Source: Candidatus Avelusimicrobium faecicola
GTDB taxonomy: Bacteria > Elusimicrobiota > Elusimicrobia > Elusimicrobiales > Elusimicrobiaceae
Length of the DNA stretch: 30,923 nt
NCBI GenBank assembly: GCA_900540405.1
Contig: UQFW01000008.1
Span: 1 to 30,923 of the forward strand
Reading direction: 5' to 3'
Below the pieces are notes generated by a model, which saw only the letters and a list, made by a program, of their open reading frames with translations, did no database searches and was not told the origin of the DNA. This document shows, one piece after another, positions 17,358-24,518 of the stretch; position 1 is the stretch's first letter; each line of letters opens with the position of its first letter. Made by a program: the position numbers and the translations under genes.

Positions 17358-17393
17358 ATAAAGGGAGAAGATTTATTCTCCCTTTATTTTTTT
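17358..17393 (+). terminator. strong intrinsic terminator between the PPIase gene and pdxA
   Basis: A perfect 12-bp stem (left arm ATAAAGGGAGAA, right arm TTCTCCCTTTAT, loop GATTTA) runs into an uninterrupted T tract. The pdxA Shine-Dalgarno AGGAG starts at 17394, immediately after the last T. A TACAAT hexamer (17354-17359) overlaps the left base of the stem and could be a -10 box for pdxA. Confidence 0.92.
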
Positions 17394-17403
17394 AGGAGTA
17401 TTT

Positions 17404-18327
17404 ATGAAACCCGTTTTAGCCGTCACCGCCGGGGACCCGCTGGGTATCGGGCCGGAAGTGACCGTAAAAGCCTTGCAAGACCCCGCCGTCCGGGCCGCCG
17501 CCCGCTTTATAGTGGTGGGGGAGCCGTCCACCTTATACGCGGCCGGATTTACGGATGATTTAGCCGCCTTACTGCCGGTGGAACATCCGCAAGCGGCGCT
17601 TAACGCCCCGCACGCGCCGTGTTCCTGGGCGGGGGAAGTATCTTTTAAGGCGTTGCAAACGGCCTGCAAACTGACGGCCGGAAAAAAGGCGCAAGCGTTA
17701 GTGACGGCCCCCATTTCCAAACAAAGTTGGGCGTTGGCCGGGGTGGAATTTACCGGGCATACGGAATTTTTACGCCGCTATTACGGGCCGGAGGCGCTCA
17801 TGATGTTTATTAGCGGCCCCCTGCGATGTGCGCTAGTCAGCGAGCATTTTGCGCTGGCGGATTTGCCGCGCATTTTAACCCAAGCGCGCATAACGCACAC
17901 CGCGCGCCAATTTGCCGCGGCCTTACAACGCTTACACTTGGAAAACCCGCAAATAGCCGTTAGCGCGCTCAACCCGCACGCGGGCGATAACGGCCGTTTC
18001 GGGCAAGAGGAAAACACCGTGTTGGCCCCGGCCATTAAAACCTTACAGCAAGAAGGGCTTTCCATTACCGGGCCGTATCCCATAGACAGCCTGTGGCTAG
18101 CCCACACCCGGGGGAAATTTGACGGCCTGTTGTGCTTGTATCACGACCAAGCCTTGCTCGGCTTAAAACTGGCCGCGCGGGAACCGATTGTGCATATTAC
18201 CGCCGGATTACAGTTTTTGCGGGTTTCCCCCACGCACGGCACCGCTTTTGATATTGCGGGGCAGAACCGGGCGGACCCGGGCAGTATGAAAGCCGCCCTT
18301 TTGTTTGCCGCCGCGCACGCCCGGTAA
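17404..18327 (+). CDS. pdxA: 4-hydroxythreonine-4-phosphate dehydrogenase
   Basis: PdxA oxidises 4-phosphohydroxy-L-threonine with NAD in the DXP-dependent route to pyridoxal 5'-phosphate. The 307-residue protein shows the family start AVTAGDPLGIGPEV, VTAPISK (about 100), GHTEFL with a metal-binding His, NPHAGDNGRFG and YHDQALLGLKL, and the C-terminal GTAFDIAGQNRADPGSM. Length is slightly short of the usual 320-330. The ATG has AGGAG at 17394-17398 directly behind a strong terminator. Other DXP-pathway B6 genes are not in the window. A PdxA2-type paralogue with another substrate cannot be excluded, but all core residues are present. Confidence 0.93.
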   Translation: MKPVLAVTAGDPLGIGPEVTVKALQDPAVRAAARFIVVGEPSTLYAAGFTDDLAALLPVEHPQAALNAPHAPCSWAGEVSFKALQTACKLTAGKKAQALVTAPISKQSWALAGVEFTGHTEFLRRYYGPEALMMFISGPLRCALVSEHFALADLPRILTQARITHTARQFAAALQRLHLENPQIAVSALNPHAGDNGRFGQEENTVLAPAIKTLQQEGLSITGPYPIDSLWLAHTRGKFDGLLCLYHDQALLGLKLAAREPIVHITAGLQFLRVSPTHGTAFDIAGQNRADPGSMKAALLFAAAHAR

Positions 18328-18355
18328 AATTTAAGCCACAGACAGGGCCCTTTTT

Positions 18356-18364
18356 TGTTAGAAT
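18356..18364 (+). promoter_or_regulatory. extended -10 promoter of birA, possibly leaderless
   Basis: TGTTAGAAT is a TGn-extended -10 (TAGAAT) ending 6 nt before the ATG at 18371. No Shine-Dalgarno is present; the stretch between is only GAGAGT. This could drive the whole birA-oadGAB cluster. Confidence 0.5.
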
Positions 18365-18370
18365 GAGAGT

Positions 18371-19075
18371 ATGAACCCGGTTTTGCATTTCCCCGTCTTA
18401 AATTCTACCAATGCTTACGCCAAAACACACGCGCAGGAACTGGCAGACGGAACTGTTGTCTGTGCCGACGAGCAAACCGCCGGGCGGGGCCGTTTTGACC
18501 GGGTGTGGGTTTCCCAACCGGGCGGGCTGTATTTTTCCCTTTTATTAAAACCGCAACAAACCGCTTATTTACAAAATTTAACCCAACTGATGGCCGTAAG
18601 CGTTTGCCAGGCCGTGCGGGAACTGGGGGCGGATGCGCACTTAAAATGGCCCAATGATGTACTGGTAAACGAACAAAAAATTTGCGGTATTTTAAGCGAG
18701 GCCGTATTAAAACAAAACCGTTTTTATGCCCTGGTGTTGGGCGTGGGGATTAATGTGAACCAAAACTCCCTGCCGGATGTGGGGCGCCCGGCGGCCACCC
18801 TAAAAAACTTGGGTATTCCGGCCGATAAATCCGCCCTGTTGAACCGCGTTTTAACCCTTTTTAATGCCCGCTTAAAAAATGCCTTAACGCAAGGCTTTGC
18901 CGCGTTTGCGGCGGATTACAAAAATTGGTTTCCCTATTTGGGCAAAACCGTTTCTATTACTAATGGCGGCCAAAAACTTTTTGGCGTGGCCGAAAACATT
19001 TCTTCCGCGGGTACTCTGGTAGTAAAAATGCCGGAGGGCTTGCGGGAATTTTCAATAGGAGACATGAACGCATGA
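18371..19075 (+). CDS. birA: biotin-protein ligase without DNA-binding domain (group I BirA)
   Basis: The enzyme forms biotinyl-AMP and transfers biotin to the acceptor lysine of carrier domains. The 234-residue protein has the ligase core only: NSTN (11-14) near the start, the biotin/ATP loop GRGRFDRVW (38-46), KWPNDV (92-97), KICGILSE and GVGINVN, followed by a small C-terminal beta domain. No N-terminal winged helix is present, so it should not repress transcription. It is followed, with a 4-nt ATGA overlap, by oadG, and then by oadA with a biotinyl domain and oadB. That the cognate substrate is OadA is inferred from this arrangement. Confidence 0.93.
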   Translation: MNPVLHFPVLNSTNAYAKTHAQELADGTVVCADEQTAGRGRFDRVWVSQPGGLYFSLLLKPQQTAYLQNLTQLMAVSVCQAVRELGADAHLKWPNDVLVNEQKICGILSEAVLKQNRFYALVLGVGINVNQNSLPDVGRPAATLKNLGIPADKSALLNRVLTLFNARLKNALTQGFAAFAADYKNWFPYLGKTVSITNGGQKLFGVAENISSAGTLVVKMPEGLREFSIGDMNA

Positions 19076-19314
19076 ATCTTGCAGAAAGCACGTCCCTGAT
19101 GGACAGCGTGAACTTAACGCTAATCGGCATGAGTGTTGTGTTTGTATTTCTCATTCTGCTGGTTTTTGTTATGAAAGCGCTGGGGTGGTTGGTTAAAGTG
19201 CTTGAAAAATACTTCCCCCAACCTGTGCCTGCCGCGGCCGCCACGGCCGTACGCGCAGATAACGCGGCCATAGCTATTGCCATTGCCGCCGCCAAAAGAC
19301 TTACCGGAAAATAA
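19072..19314 (+). CDS. oadG: Na+-pump decarboxylase gamma subunit (OadG family)
   Basis: This 80-residue protein has a single N-terminal transmembrane helix (about 14-38) followed by an Ala/Pro-rich linker and a short Ala-rich tail, as in gamma subunits of oxaloacetate or methylmalonyl-CoA decarboxylase. It would anchor the alpha subunit to the membrane beta subunit. The sequence itself is weakly conserved; the call depends on size, topology and position between birA and oadA. The ATG overlaps the birA stop by 4 nt. Confidence 0.85.
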   Translation: MNLAESTSLMDSVNLTLIGMSVVFVFLILLVFVMKALGWLVKVLEKYFPQPVPAAAATAVRADNAAIAIAIAAAKRLTGK

Positions 19315-19329
19315 GAGGAAACAAAAAGA

Positions 19330-19470
19330 ATGAAGAAAGTTAATTTTATGCTCACCGCCTTCCGTGACGGCTTCCAATCCGCCTACGGGGCGCGCGTGCT
19401 GACTAAGGATTTTATGCCGGCGGTGGAAGCCGCCCGCCTTGTTCTTTTACTGCAACGAAAACGCCTTTGA
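19330..19470 (+). pseudogene. oadA: displaced 5' part of oadA (frameshift and internal deletion)
   Basis: The ATG at 19330, with GAGGAA at 19315-19320, opens a 46-codon frame. Residues 1-36 match the normal start of the carboxyltransferase (TAFRDGFQSAYG, with the metal-binding Asp of the RDxxQS-type motif, then a helix ending AVEAAR at 19437). The frame then reads out-of-phase sequence and stops at 19468-19470. The homologous continuation (LFFYCNENAF...) lies one base later in another frame at 19439. Aligned from memory to Klebsiella OadA, about 18 residues are missing between the two parts, including the block equivalent to ECWGGATF. So the join is a deletion plus frameshift. It may be a true lesion or an assembly error. 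Confidence 0.8.
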
Positions 19471-21067
19471 TATGATGGACACCTTCCGCAAAACCGCCGG
19501 GCCGGATGCCAACCTGCAAACCCTCGCCCGCGGTGTAAACGTGGTAGGCTTGGAAAGCCAATCTTCGGACGTGATTAAAGCCCATGCCCAACTGTTCAAA
19601 AAACACGGCACCACCACCATCCGCAACTTTGACGCCTTAAACGACGTAAATAACCTGATTTATTCCGGTAAATGTATTGTAGAAGCCGGCCTCAAGCACG
19701 AAATTACCGTCACCATGATGTCCCTGGCCCCGGGTTGGGATACCACCGGCACCATCCACACCCCGGAATTTTACGAAAAAGTCTTGCGCAAAATTTTAGA
19801 TTCCGGCGTTCCGTTTGACTCCGTCTGCTTCAAAGATGCCTCCGGCACTGCTACCCCGGCCACCGTGGGCCGCACGATTGCCATTGCGCGCAAAATGCTC
19901 CCGCAAGGCACCAAAATTGCGTTCCATACGCACGAAACGGCCGGCAACTCTATTGCTTGCTGCTTGGAAGCCATCCACGCAGGCGCAGACCAGTTGGACC
20001 TTTCCTTCCAACCTGTTTCCGGCGGTACCTGCCAGCCCGACGTGCTGACCATGTGGCACGCCTTGCGCGGTACGGATTACACCTTGGATATTGACCCGCA
20101 CAAAATAAGAGAAGCCGAAAACGTATTTCAAGAATGTATGAGCAAATACGAATCCTTGGGCGAAGCGGGCCGCGTACTGCCGATTATTCCGTTCTCCCCC
20201 TTGCCGGGCGGCGCGCTGACGGCCAATACGCAAATGATGCGCGATAACGGCACCTTCAACCGCTTCCCCGAAGTGGTGGAAGCCATGGGCGAATGTGTAA
20301 AACTGGGCGGTTTCGGCACGTCCGTCACGCCGGTTTCCCAATTTTACATCCAACAGGCGTATACCAACGTTATGCAAGGCGCCTGGAAAAAAATTACCCC
20401 CGGCTACGGCAAAATGGTGTTAGGCTATTTTGGTAAAACCCCGGTGGAGCCGGACCCGATGGTTGTAAAAGCCGCCAGCGAACAACTGGGCTTGGAACCC
20501 ACCGCCAAAACCCCGCTTGAAATTAACGATGCGGACCCCAAAAAAGGCTTAAAACCCGCTATTGAAAAACTCAAAGCCGCCGGCCTGCCGGTGACGGACG
20601 AAAACGCGTTTATTGTGGCTACCTGCGCCGATAAAGGCATTACCTTCTTAAAAGGCGAAGCCAAAGTAAACGGCATCCGCTGGGCCAAACAAAAACAAGA
20701 CGCCAACGCGCCTGTTTGCGTAAACGTAAACGGCACGGCCTATCAGGTGGAATTTGACGGCGATAACGCCGCGGTCGTCAACGGGAAACGCTACGATATT
20801 TCCTTGGGCAAAGCGGCTCCGGCCGCCAAAGCCGCCGCTAAACCGGCCTCCGGCGCGGCGGACACCATTAATGCTCCCGTCCCCGGCGCTATTTTGCGCT
20901 TTAGCGTAAAAGACGGCGACACGGTGAAAGAAGGCCAGGAAATTTTGGTCATGGAAGCTATGAAAATGGAAACTTCCGTCAACGCCCCCAAAGCGGGTAC
21001 GGTGACTTTCTTGGTAAAACAAGGCGACCAAGTACAAACCGGCCACCCGGTAGCGCAAATTCAATAG
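19439..21067 (+). CDS. oadA: Na+-pump decarboxylase alpha subunit: carboxyltransferase plus biotinyl domain (5' disrupted)
   Basis: This 542-codon frame is the body of an OadA-type protein that moves a carboxyl group from a 2-oxo or acyl-CoA acid to biotin. The TIM-barrel carboxyltransferase shows FKDASGTATP, FHTHETAGNS (two metal-ligand histidines) and GGTCQPDV, followed by the conserved carboxylase domain, an Ala/Pro-type linker, and a biotinyl domain with acceptor K509 in VMEAMKMET (codon 20963-20965). The TTG at 19439 has no ribosome-binding site and is not a true start; the real start is the ATG at 19330 in another frame. As written, the gene cannot give full-length product. The substrate (oxaloacetate versus methylmalonyl-CoA or malonyl) is inferred from neighbours only. 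Confidence 0.85.
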   Translation: MFFYCNENAFDMMDTFRKTAGPDANLQTLARGVNVVGLESQSSDVIKAHAQLFKKHGTTTIRNFDALNDVNNLIYSGKCIVEAGLKHEITVTMMSLAPGWDTTGTIHTPEFYEKVLRKILDSGVPFDSVCFKDASGTATPATVGRTIAIARKMLPQGTKIAFHTHETAGNSIACCLEAIHAGADQLDLSFQPVSGGTCQPDVLTMWHALRGTDYTLDIDPHKIREAENVFQECMSKYESLGEAGRVLPIIPFSPLPGGALTANTQMMRDNGTFNRFPEVVEAMGECVKLGGFGTSVTPVSQFYIQQAYTNVMQGAWKKITPGYGKMVLGYFGKTPVEPDPMVVKAASEQLGLEPTAKTPLEINDADPKKGLKPAIEKLKAAGLPVTDENAFIVATCADKGITFLKGEAKVNGIRWAKQKQDANAPVCVNVNGTAYQVEFDGDNAAVVNGKRYDISLGKAAPAAKAAAKPASGAADTINAPVPGAILRFSVKDGDTVKEGQEILVMEAMKMETSVNAPKAGTVTFLVKQGDQVQTGHPVAQIQ

Positions 21068-21076
21068 GAGAGAAAA

Positions 21077-22213
21077 ATGGAAATTTCCAAACTATTGGAA
21101 GCTACGGCACTTTACGCCGTCACTTGGCAACAAATCGTCATGATTGCCGTGTGCTTGTTCCTGCTGTGGTTGGGCATTAAAAAGCAATTTGAACCGCTTT
21201 TGCTGGTACCTATTGCTTTTGGCGGGTTGTTGTCCAATATCCCGGTGGCCGATATTGCCGCCCCCGGCAACTTTTTGGGCATTATTTTTAATGCGGGCAT
21301 TAACACGGGCCTGTTTCCGTTGTTTATCTTTATGGCCGTAGGCGCCATGACGGACTTCGGCCCGCTCATCGCCAACCCGAAAATGGCCCTTTTGGGCGGT
21401 GCCGCGCAGTTTGGTATTTTTGCCACGCTGATTGGCGCTATTGCCATGAACGGTATGCACGTTGAAGGCTTGGGCTACACGTTGCGCCAAGCGGCTTCTA
21501 TCGGCATTATCGGCGGGGCAGACGGCCCGACGGCTATATTCTTAACCTCGCGCCTGGCGCCCGAATTATTAGGCGCTATTGCCGTAGCGGCGTATTCCTA
21601 TATGGCGTTGGTGCCGATAATCCAACCGCCCATTATGAAACTGCTGACCACGGATGCAGAACGCAAAATCAAAATGCAACAGCTTCGCCCCGTTTCCAAA
21701 CGGGAAAAAATCCTGTTCCCCATTGTTTTGCTTTTGCTCTGCGCGTTCTTGTTGCCGGATGCCGCGCCCTTAATCGGTGCGCTTACGTTTGGCAACCTGG
21801 TTAAAGAATCCGGCGTGGCGGAACGGCTTTCCAAAACGCTCCAAAACGAGTTTTGCAACATTGTCACCATTTTGCTGGGTTTGGCCGTAGGCTCCAAATT
21901 GCAGGCCAAATTGTTCCTTACGCCGCAAACCTTGGGCATTTTGGTACTGGGCGTTATTGCGTTTTCCATTGCCACCGCTTCCGGCGTGTTAATGGCTAAA
22001 CTGATGAACTGCTTTAGCAAAACCAAAGTCAACCCGCTGATTGGTTCCGCCGGGGTGTCCGCCGTGCCTATGGCGGCCCGCGTTTCCAACAAAGTGGGGC
22101 AAGAATATGACAAGAACAACTACCTGCTTATGCACGCCATGGGGCCCAATGTGGCCGGCGTAATCGGCAGTGCGGTTGCGGCCGGTATCTTACTGGCTTT
22201 CTTGGGCAAATAA
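21077..22213 (+). CDS. oadB: Na+-translocating decarboxylase beta subunit (OadB family)
   Basis: The 378-residue polytopic membrane protein decarboxylates carboxybiotin on the alpha subunit and exports Na+. It has about 10-11 hydrophobic segments; [10 protein letters not shown] (146-155) holds the conserved Asp149 of the Na+ site, and [15 protein letters not shown] near the C-terminus is the other conserved ion-site block. Length is slightly short of the Klebsiella protein. It begins 9 nt after oadA with GGAGAG as ribosome-binding site and is followed by a strong bidirectional terminator. With oadG and oadA it forms a complete pump operon, apart from the lesion in oadA. Confidence 0.93.
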   Translation: MEISKLLEATALYAVTWQQIVMIAVCLFLLWLGIKKQFEPLLLVPIAFGGLLSNIPVADIAAPGNFLGIIFNAGINTGLFPLFIFMAVGAMTDFGPLIANPKMALLGGAAQFGIFATLIGAIAMNGMHVEGLGYTLRQAASIGIIGGADGPTAIFLTSRLAPELLGAIAVAAYSYMALVPIIQPPIMKLLTTDAERKIKMQQLRPVSKREKILFPIVLLLLCAFLLPDAAPLIGALTFGNLVKESGVAERLSKTLQNEFCNIVTILLGLAVGSKLQAKLFLTPQTLGILVLGVIAFSIATASGVLMAKLMNCFSKTKVNPLIGSAGVSAVPMAARVSNKVGQEYDKNNYLLMHAMGPNVAGVIGSAVAAGILLAFLGK

Positions 22214-22227
22214 TTTTACCCAAACGC

Positions 22228-22257
22228 AAAAATCCCCGCCAAACGGCGGGGATTTTT
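22228..22257. terminator. bidirectional intrinsic terminator between oadB and nth
   Basis: A perfect 13-bp stem (left arm AAAAATCCCCGCC, right arm GGCGGGGATTTTT, loop AAAC) gives a T tract on both strands, ending the convergent oadB and nth transcripts. Confidence 0.93.
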
Positions 22258-22275
22258 TTGCCCAATCACAAAATT

Positions 22276-22926
22276 TTACGCGCTTATTTTTACCCCTTTC
22301 CGCGGGCACAAGGGGCGCAACGGGCATTGGGAGCAAAGGGGCCTGCGCGCATTACACACTTGGCGGCCGTGCAAAATAAGCGCAATCGCAATCCACCCCC
22401 AATAACGGTAGGGAATAACCCCAGTCAAATCTTTTTCCACCTTTACCGGGTCCGTTTGGCAAGTCAAACCCAGGCGGTAGACCAACCGCTTTACATGGGT
22501 ATCCACTACAATCCCTTCCGGCTTTTTGAAATAATCCCCCAACATCACATTGGCCGTTTTGCGGGCTACCCCGCGCAGGGAAAGCAAATCCGCCATATTT
22601 TGCGGCACTTCCCCGCCGAAAACATCACAAATGCGCCGGGAGCTTTCTATTAAGGAAAGCGCCTTGCTGTGGTAAAATCCGGCCGAATGGATGATTTTTT
22701 CCACCGCCTGGATGTCCGCCTGCGCTAACGCCTGCGGCGTGGGATACGCCGCAAACAGCGCCGGAGTAATGGTATTCACACGCGCGTCCGTGCATTGGGC
22801 GGACAAAATAACCGCGCAAAGCAACTGCCAGGCGTTTGCATGGTGCAACGGAATAATATGTTTGGGATACAGCTTTTTTAAGGCGCGGATAAGCGGCAGC
22901 GTGTCCGGCTTGGGGTTAGCGGGCAT
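22276..22926 (-). CDS. nth: endonuclease III
   Basis: Nth is a bifunctional base-excision DNA glycosylase/AP lyase for oxidised pyrimidines. The 216-residue protein has LLCAVILSAQCTD near the N-terminus, the helix-hairpin-helix GVARKTANVMLG whose Lys is the Schiff-base nucleophile, VDTHVKRL with the catalytic Asp, and a C-terminal [4Fe-4S] cluster of spacing CX6CX2CX5C (CNARRPLC, SQ, C, PLRPL, C). I chose the ATG at 22926, which overlaps the permease stop by 11 nt and has GGAG 5 nt upstream; the ATG at 22953 lies deeper in the permease gene and adds nine unrelated residues. It seems co-transcribed with the metal importer. Confidence 0.95.
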   Translation of the reverse strand: MPANPKPDTLPLIRALKKLYPKHIIPLHHANAWQLLCAVILSAQCTDARVNTITPALFAAYPTPQALAQADIQAVEKIIHSAGFYHSKALSLIESSRRICDVFGGEVPQNMADLLSLRGVARKTANVMLGDYFKKPEGIVVDTHVKRLVYRLGLTCQTDPVKVEKDLTGVIPYRYWGWIAIALILHGRQVCNARRPLCSQCPLRPLCPRKGVKISA

Positions 22927-23734
22927 AACGGCTCCGCAGACGGTTCCACGCATAAGCCGCCGCCAAAAAGGCTAAATTTACCAAAATAATGGTAGCGCCG
23001 GACGGTATATCAAACAAAAAGGATAAAAACACGCCCGCCCATACCGCCAGTACCGCCAGTACCACCGCCCACACCAACACTTGCTTAAACGTGCGCGCGA
23101 GCATCAGCGCCGCCACCGGCGGAATAATCAGCAGGGCGGAAATCAGAAAAATTCCCACCACCTTAAACGTAAGCACCACGGCGGCGGAAGTAATCAGCGT
23201 AAGCGTTAAATCCATGGCCTGCACATTAATCCCGCGCGTATGTGCAAACGGCGCATCAAACGAAGCGGACACCAAATCCCGGTAGAAAAAGGTTAAAAAG
23301 AACAGTAAAATAGCCAACAGCACCGCGCACAAGACGGCTTCGTCCCAACCTACCGTCAAAATACTGCCGAACAGGTAGCCCAGTAAATCCGTATTAAACC
23401 CGCCCGCGAGCGCCGTAATAAACAGGCCGACAGCCAACCCGGCCGCGCTAACAATCCCAATTGCCGCGTCCCCGTAAATGCGGAATTTTTCCGCCAGTTT
23501 CAAAATACCCACGGACGACACCATCACCACCGGGATAGATACATACACCGGCGAGGCCCCCAACAAAAGCGCCGCCGCCACCCCGGTTAAACACACATGG
23601 CTCAGGCCGTCCCCAATCAAAGAAAGCCGTTTTAAGACGAGAAACACGCCCAGTATCGCACAGATTGCCGCCGCCAAAGAGCCCGCCAGCAACCCGCGTT
23701 GCACAAAGCCATAACTTAAAAATTCACTAATCAT
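22916..23734 (-). CDS. zinc/manganese-type ABC transporter permease (ZnuB/MntB family)
   Basis: The 272-residue protein has about eight hydrophobic helices and the ABC-3 family features, for example VFLVLKRLSLIGDGLSHV near residues 30-48 (the ATPase-coupling loop) and TFKVVGIFLISALLIIPPVA in the second half. It forms the membrane channel for the adjacent ATPase and binding protein. The ATG at 23734 overlaps the ATPase stop by 8 nt and has GGAGG 6 nt upstream; a start at 23776 would add 14 residues not typical of the family. The family handles Zn2+, Mn2+ or Fe2+; sequence alone does not decide. Confidence 0.92.
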   Translation of the reverse strand: MISEFLSYGFVQRGLLAGSLAAAICAILGVFLVLKRLSLIGDGLSHVCLTGVAAALLLGASPVYVSIPVVMVSSVGILKLAEKFRIYGDAAIGIVSAAGLAVGLFITALAGGFNTDLLGYLFGSILTVGWDEAVLCAVLLAILLFFLTFFYRDLVSASFDAPFAHTRGINVQAMDLTLTLITSAAVVLTFKVVGIFLISALLIIPPVAALMLARTFKQVLVWAVVLAVLAVWAGVFLSFLFDIPSGATIILVNLAFLAAAYAWNRLRSRYAR

Positions 23735-24518
23735 GGTGCGCCTCCCCACAACCGCCCAGCGGGCAGTGCCCCGCATTATGCAGGTGGTCTATGGTATGTT
23801 GGGCAAACGCCCCCAACTTGGCCGCCACCGCGGACGATTGGCAAAATTCCTGTTTGGTTCCGTAAAAAACCAACTCTTTATCCACATACATAAATTTAGA
23901 GATGTATTTTCCCACCTCGCCGGTATCGTGCGTGATTAATAAAATAGTCACGCCGTGGCGGGTGTTCAATTCCCCCAATAAATTAAAAAAATCTTCCCGG
24001 CTGCCCGCATCCAACGCGGCGGACGGTTCATCCAAAATAAGCAGTTGGGGTTTGCTGACCAACGCGCGCGCCAACAGCACGCGCTGTTGTTGGCCGATAG
24101 ACAAATCGTGAAAAATCCGCTTGGCATAATCCAGCGTGTTGGTTTGGCGCAGGGCCCCATACACATTGCGCAGGTCGGACATCCGCACCCCGCTATGCAG
24201 GCGGTTAAATTCCAACCCCATAAAAACTACTTCTTCTACGGAAATGGGAAAACGGCTCTGCGCTACCGGGCTTTTTTGCGCCAGATAGCCTATTTTTTGC
24301 CAATCCTTAAATTGCGCAAGCGGCGTGCCGAACAGGCGGATTTTTCCTTGCCCCTTTTCCAAACCCAACAAAACTTTTAACAGCGTGGTCTTTCCGCCGC
24401 CGTTGGGGCCGATAAGCCCCACATAATCCCCGGCTTCCACCTTAAAATTAATGCCGTCCAACACCCAGGCGGATTCATACTTAAACCGTACATTTTCGGC
24501 TTCTATTACGCTTTGCAT
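23727..24518 (-). CDS. metal ABC transporter ATP-binding protein with His/Cys-rich C-terminal tail
   Basis: The 263-residue ATPase powers the adjacent permease. It has Walker A GPNGGGKT (37-44), Walker B and D-loop LLILDEPSAALD, and the switch histidine H187 in LLITHDTG. The signature reads LSIGQQQR (139-146) where LSGGQ is usual. The last 50 residues hold many possible metal ligands: C216, H231, H235, H237, H241, C242, C247, H251, H252. This suggests metal sensing or storage at the cytoplasmic exit, an inference. The ATG overlaps the binding-protein stop by 13 nt and the stop overlaps the permease start by 8 nt, so the three are translationally coupled. Confidence 0.93.
   Translation of the reverse strand: MQSVIEAENVRFKYESAWVLDGINFKVEAGDYVGLIGPNGGGKTTLLKVLLGLEKGQGKIRLFGTPLAQFKDWQKIGYLAQKSPVAQSRFPISVEEVVFMGLEFNRLHSGVRMSDLRNVYGALRQTNTLDYAKRIFHDLSIGQQQRVLLARALVSKPQLLILDEPSAALDAGSREDFFNLLGELNTRHGVTILLITHDTGEVGKYISKFMYVDKELVFYGTKQEFCQSSAVAAKLGAFAQHTIDHLHNAGHCPLGGCGEAHHD

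Noticed and set aside
18340..18356. GGGCCC plus T run after pdxA as a terminator
   Set aside because: The GGGCCC palindrome cannot form a stem with a loop, and no longer stem pairs around it; the T run more likely belongs to the birA promoter spacer.
19437..19441. Programmed ribosomal frameshift in oadA
   Set aside because: No slippery heptamer or downstream structure is evident, and about 18 conserved residues are missing at the join, which a frameshift cannot restore.
19796..20377. Open frame of 193 codons on the minus strand
   Set aside because: Antisense to the oadA body, which has clear homology; no promoter or ribosome-binding site.
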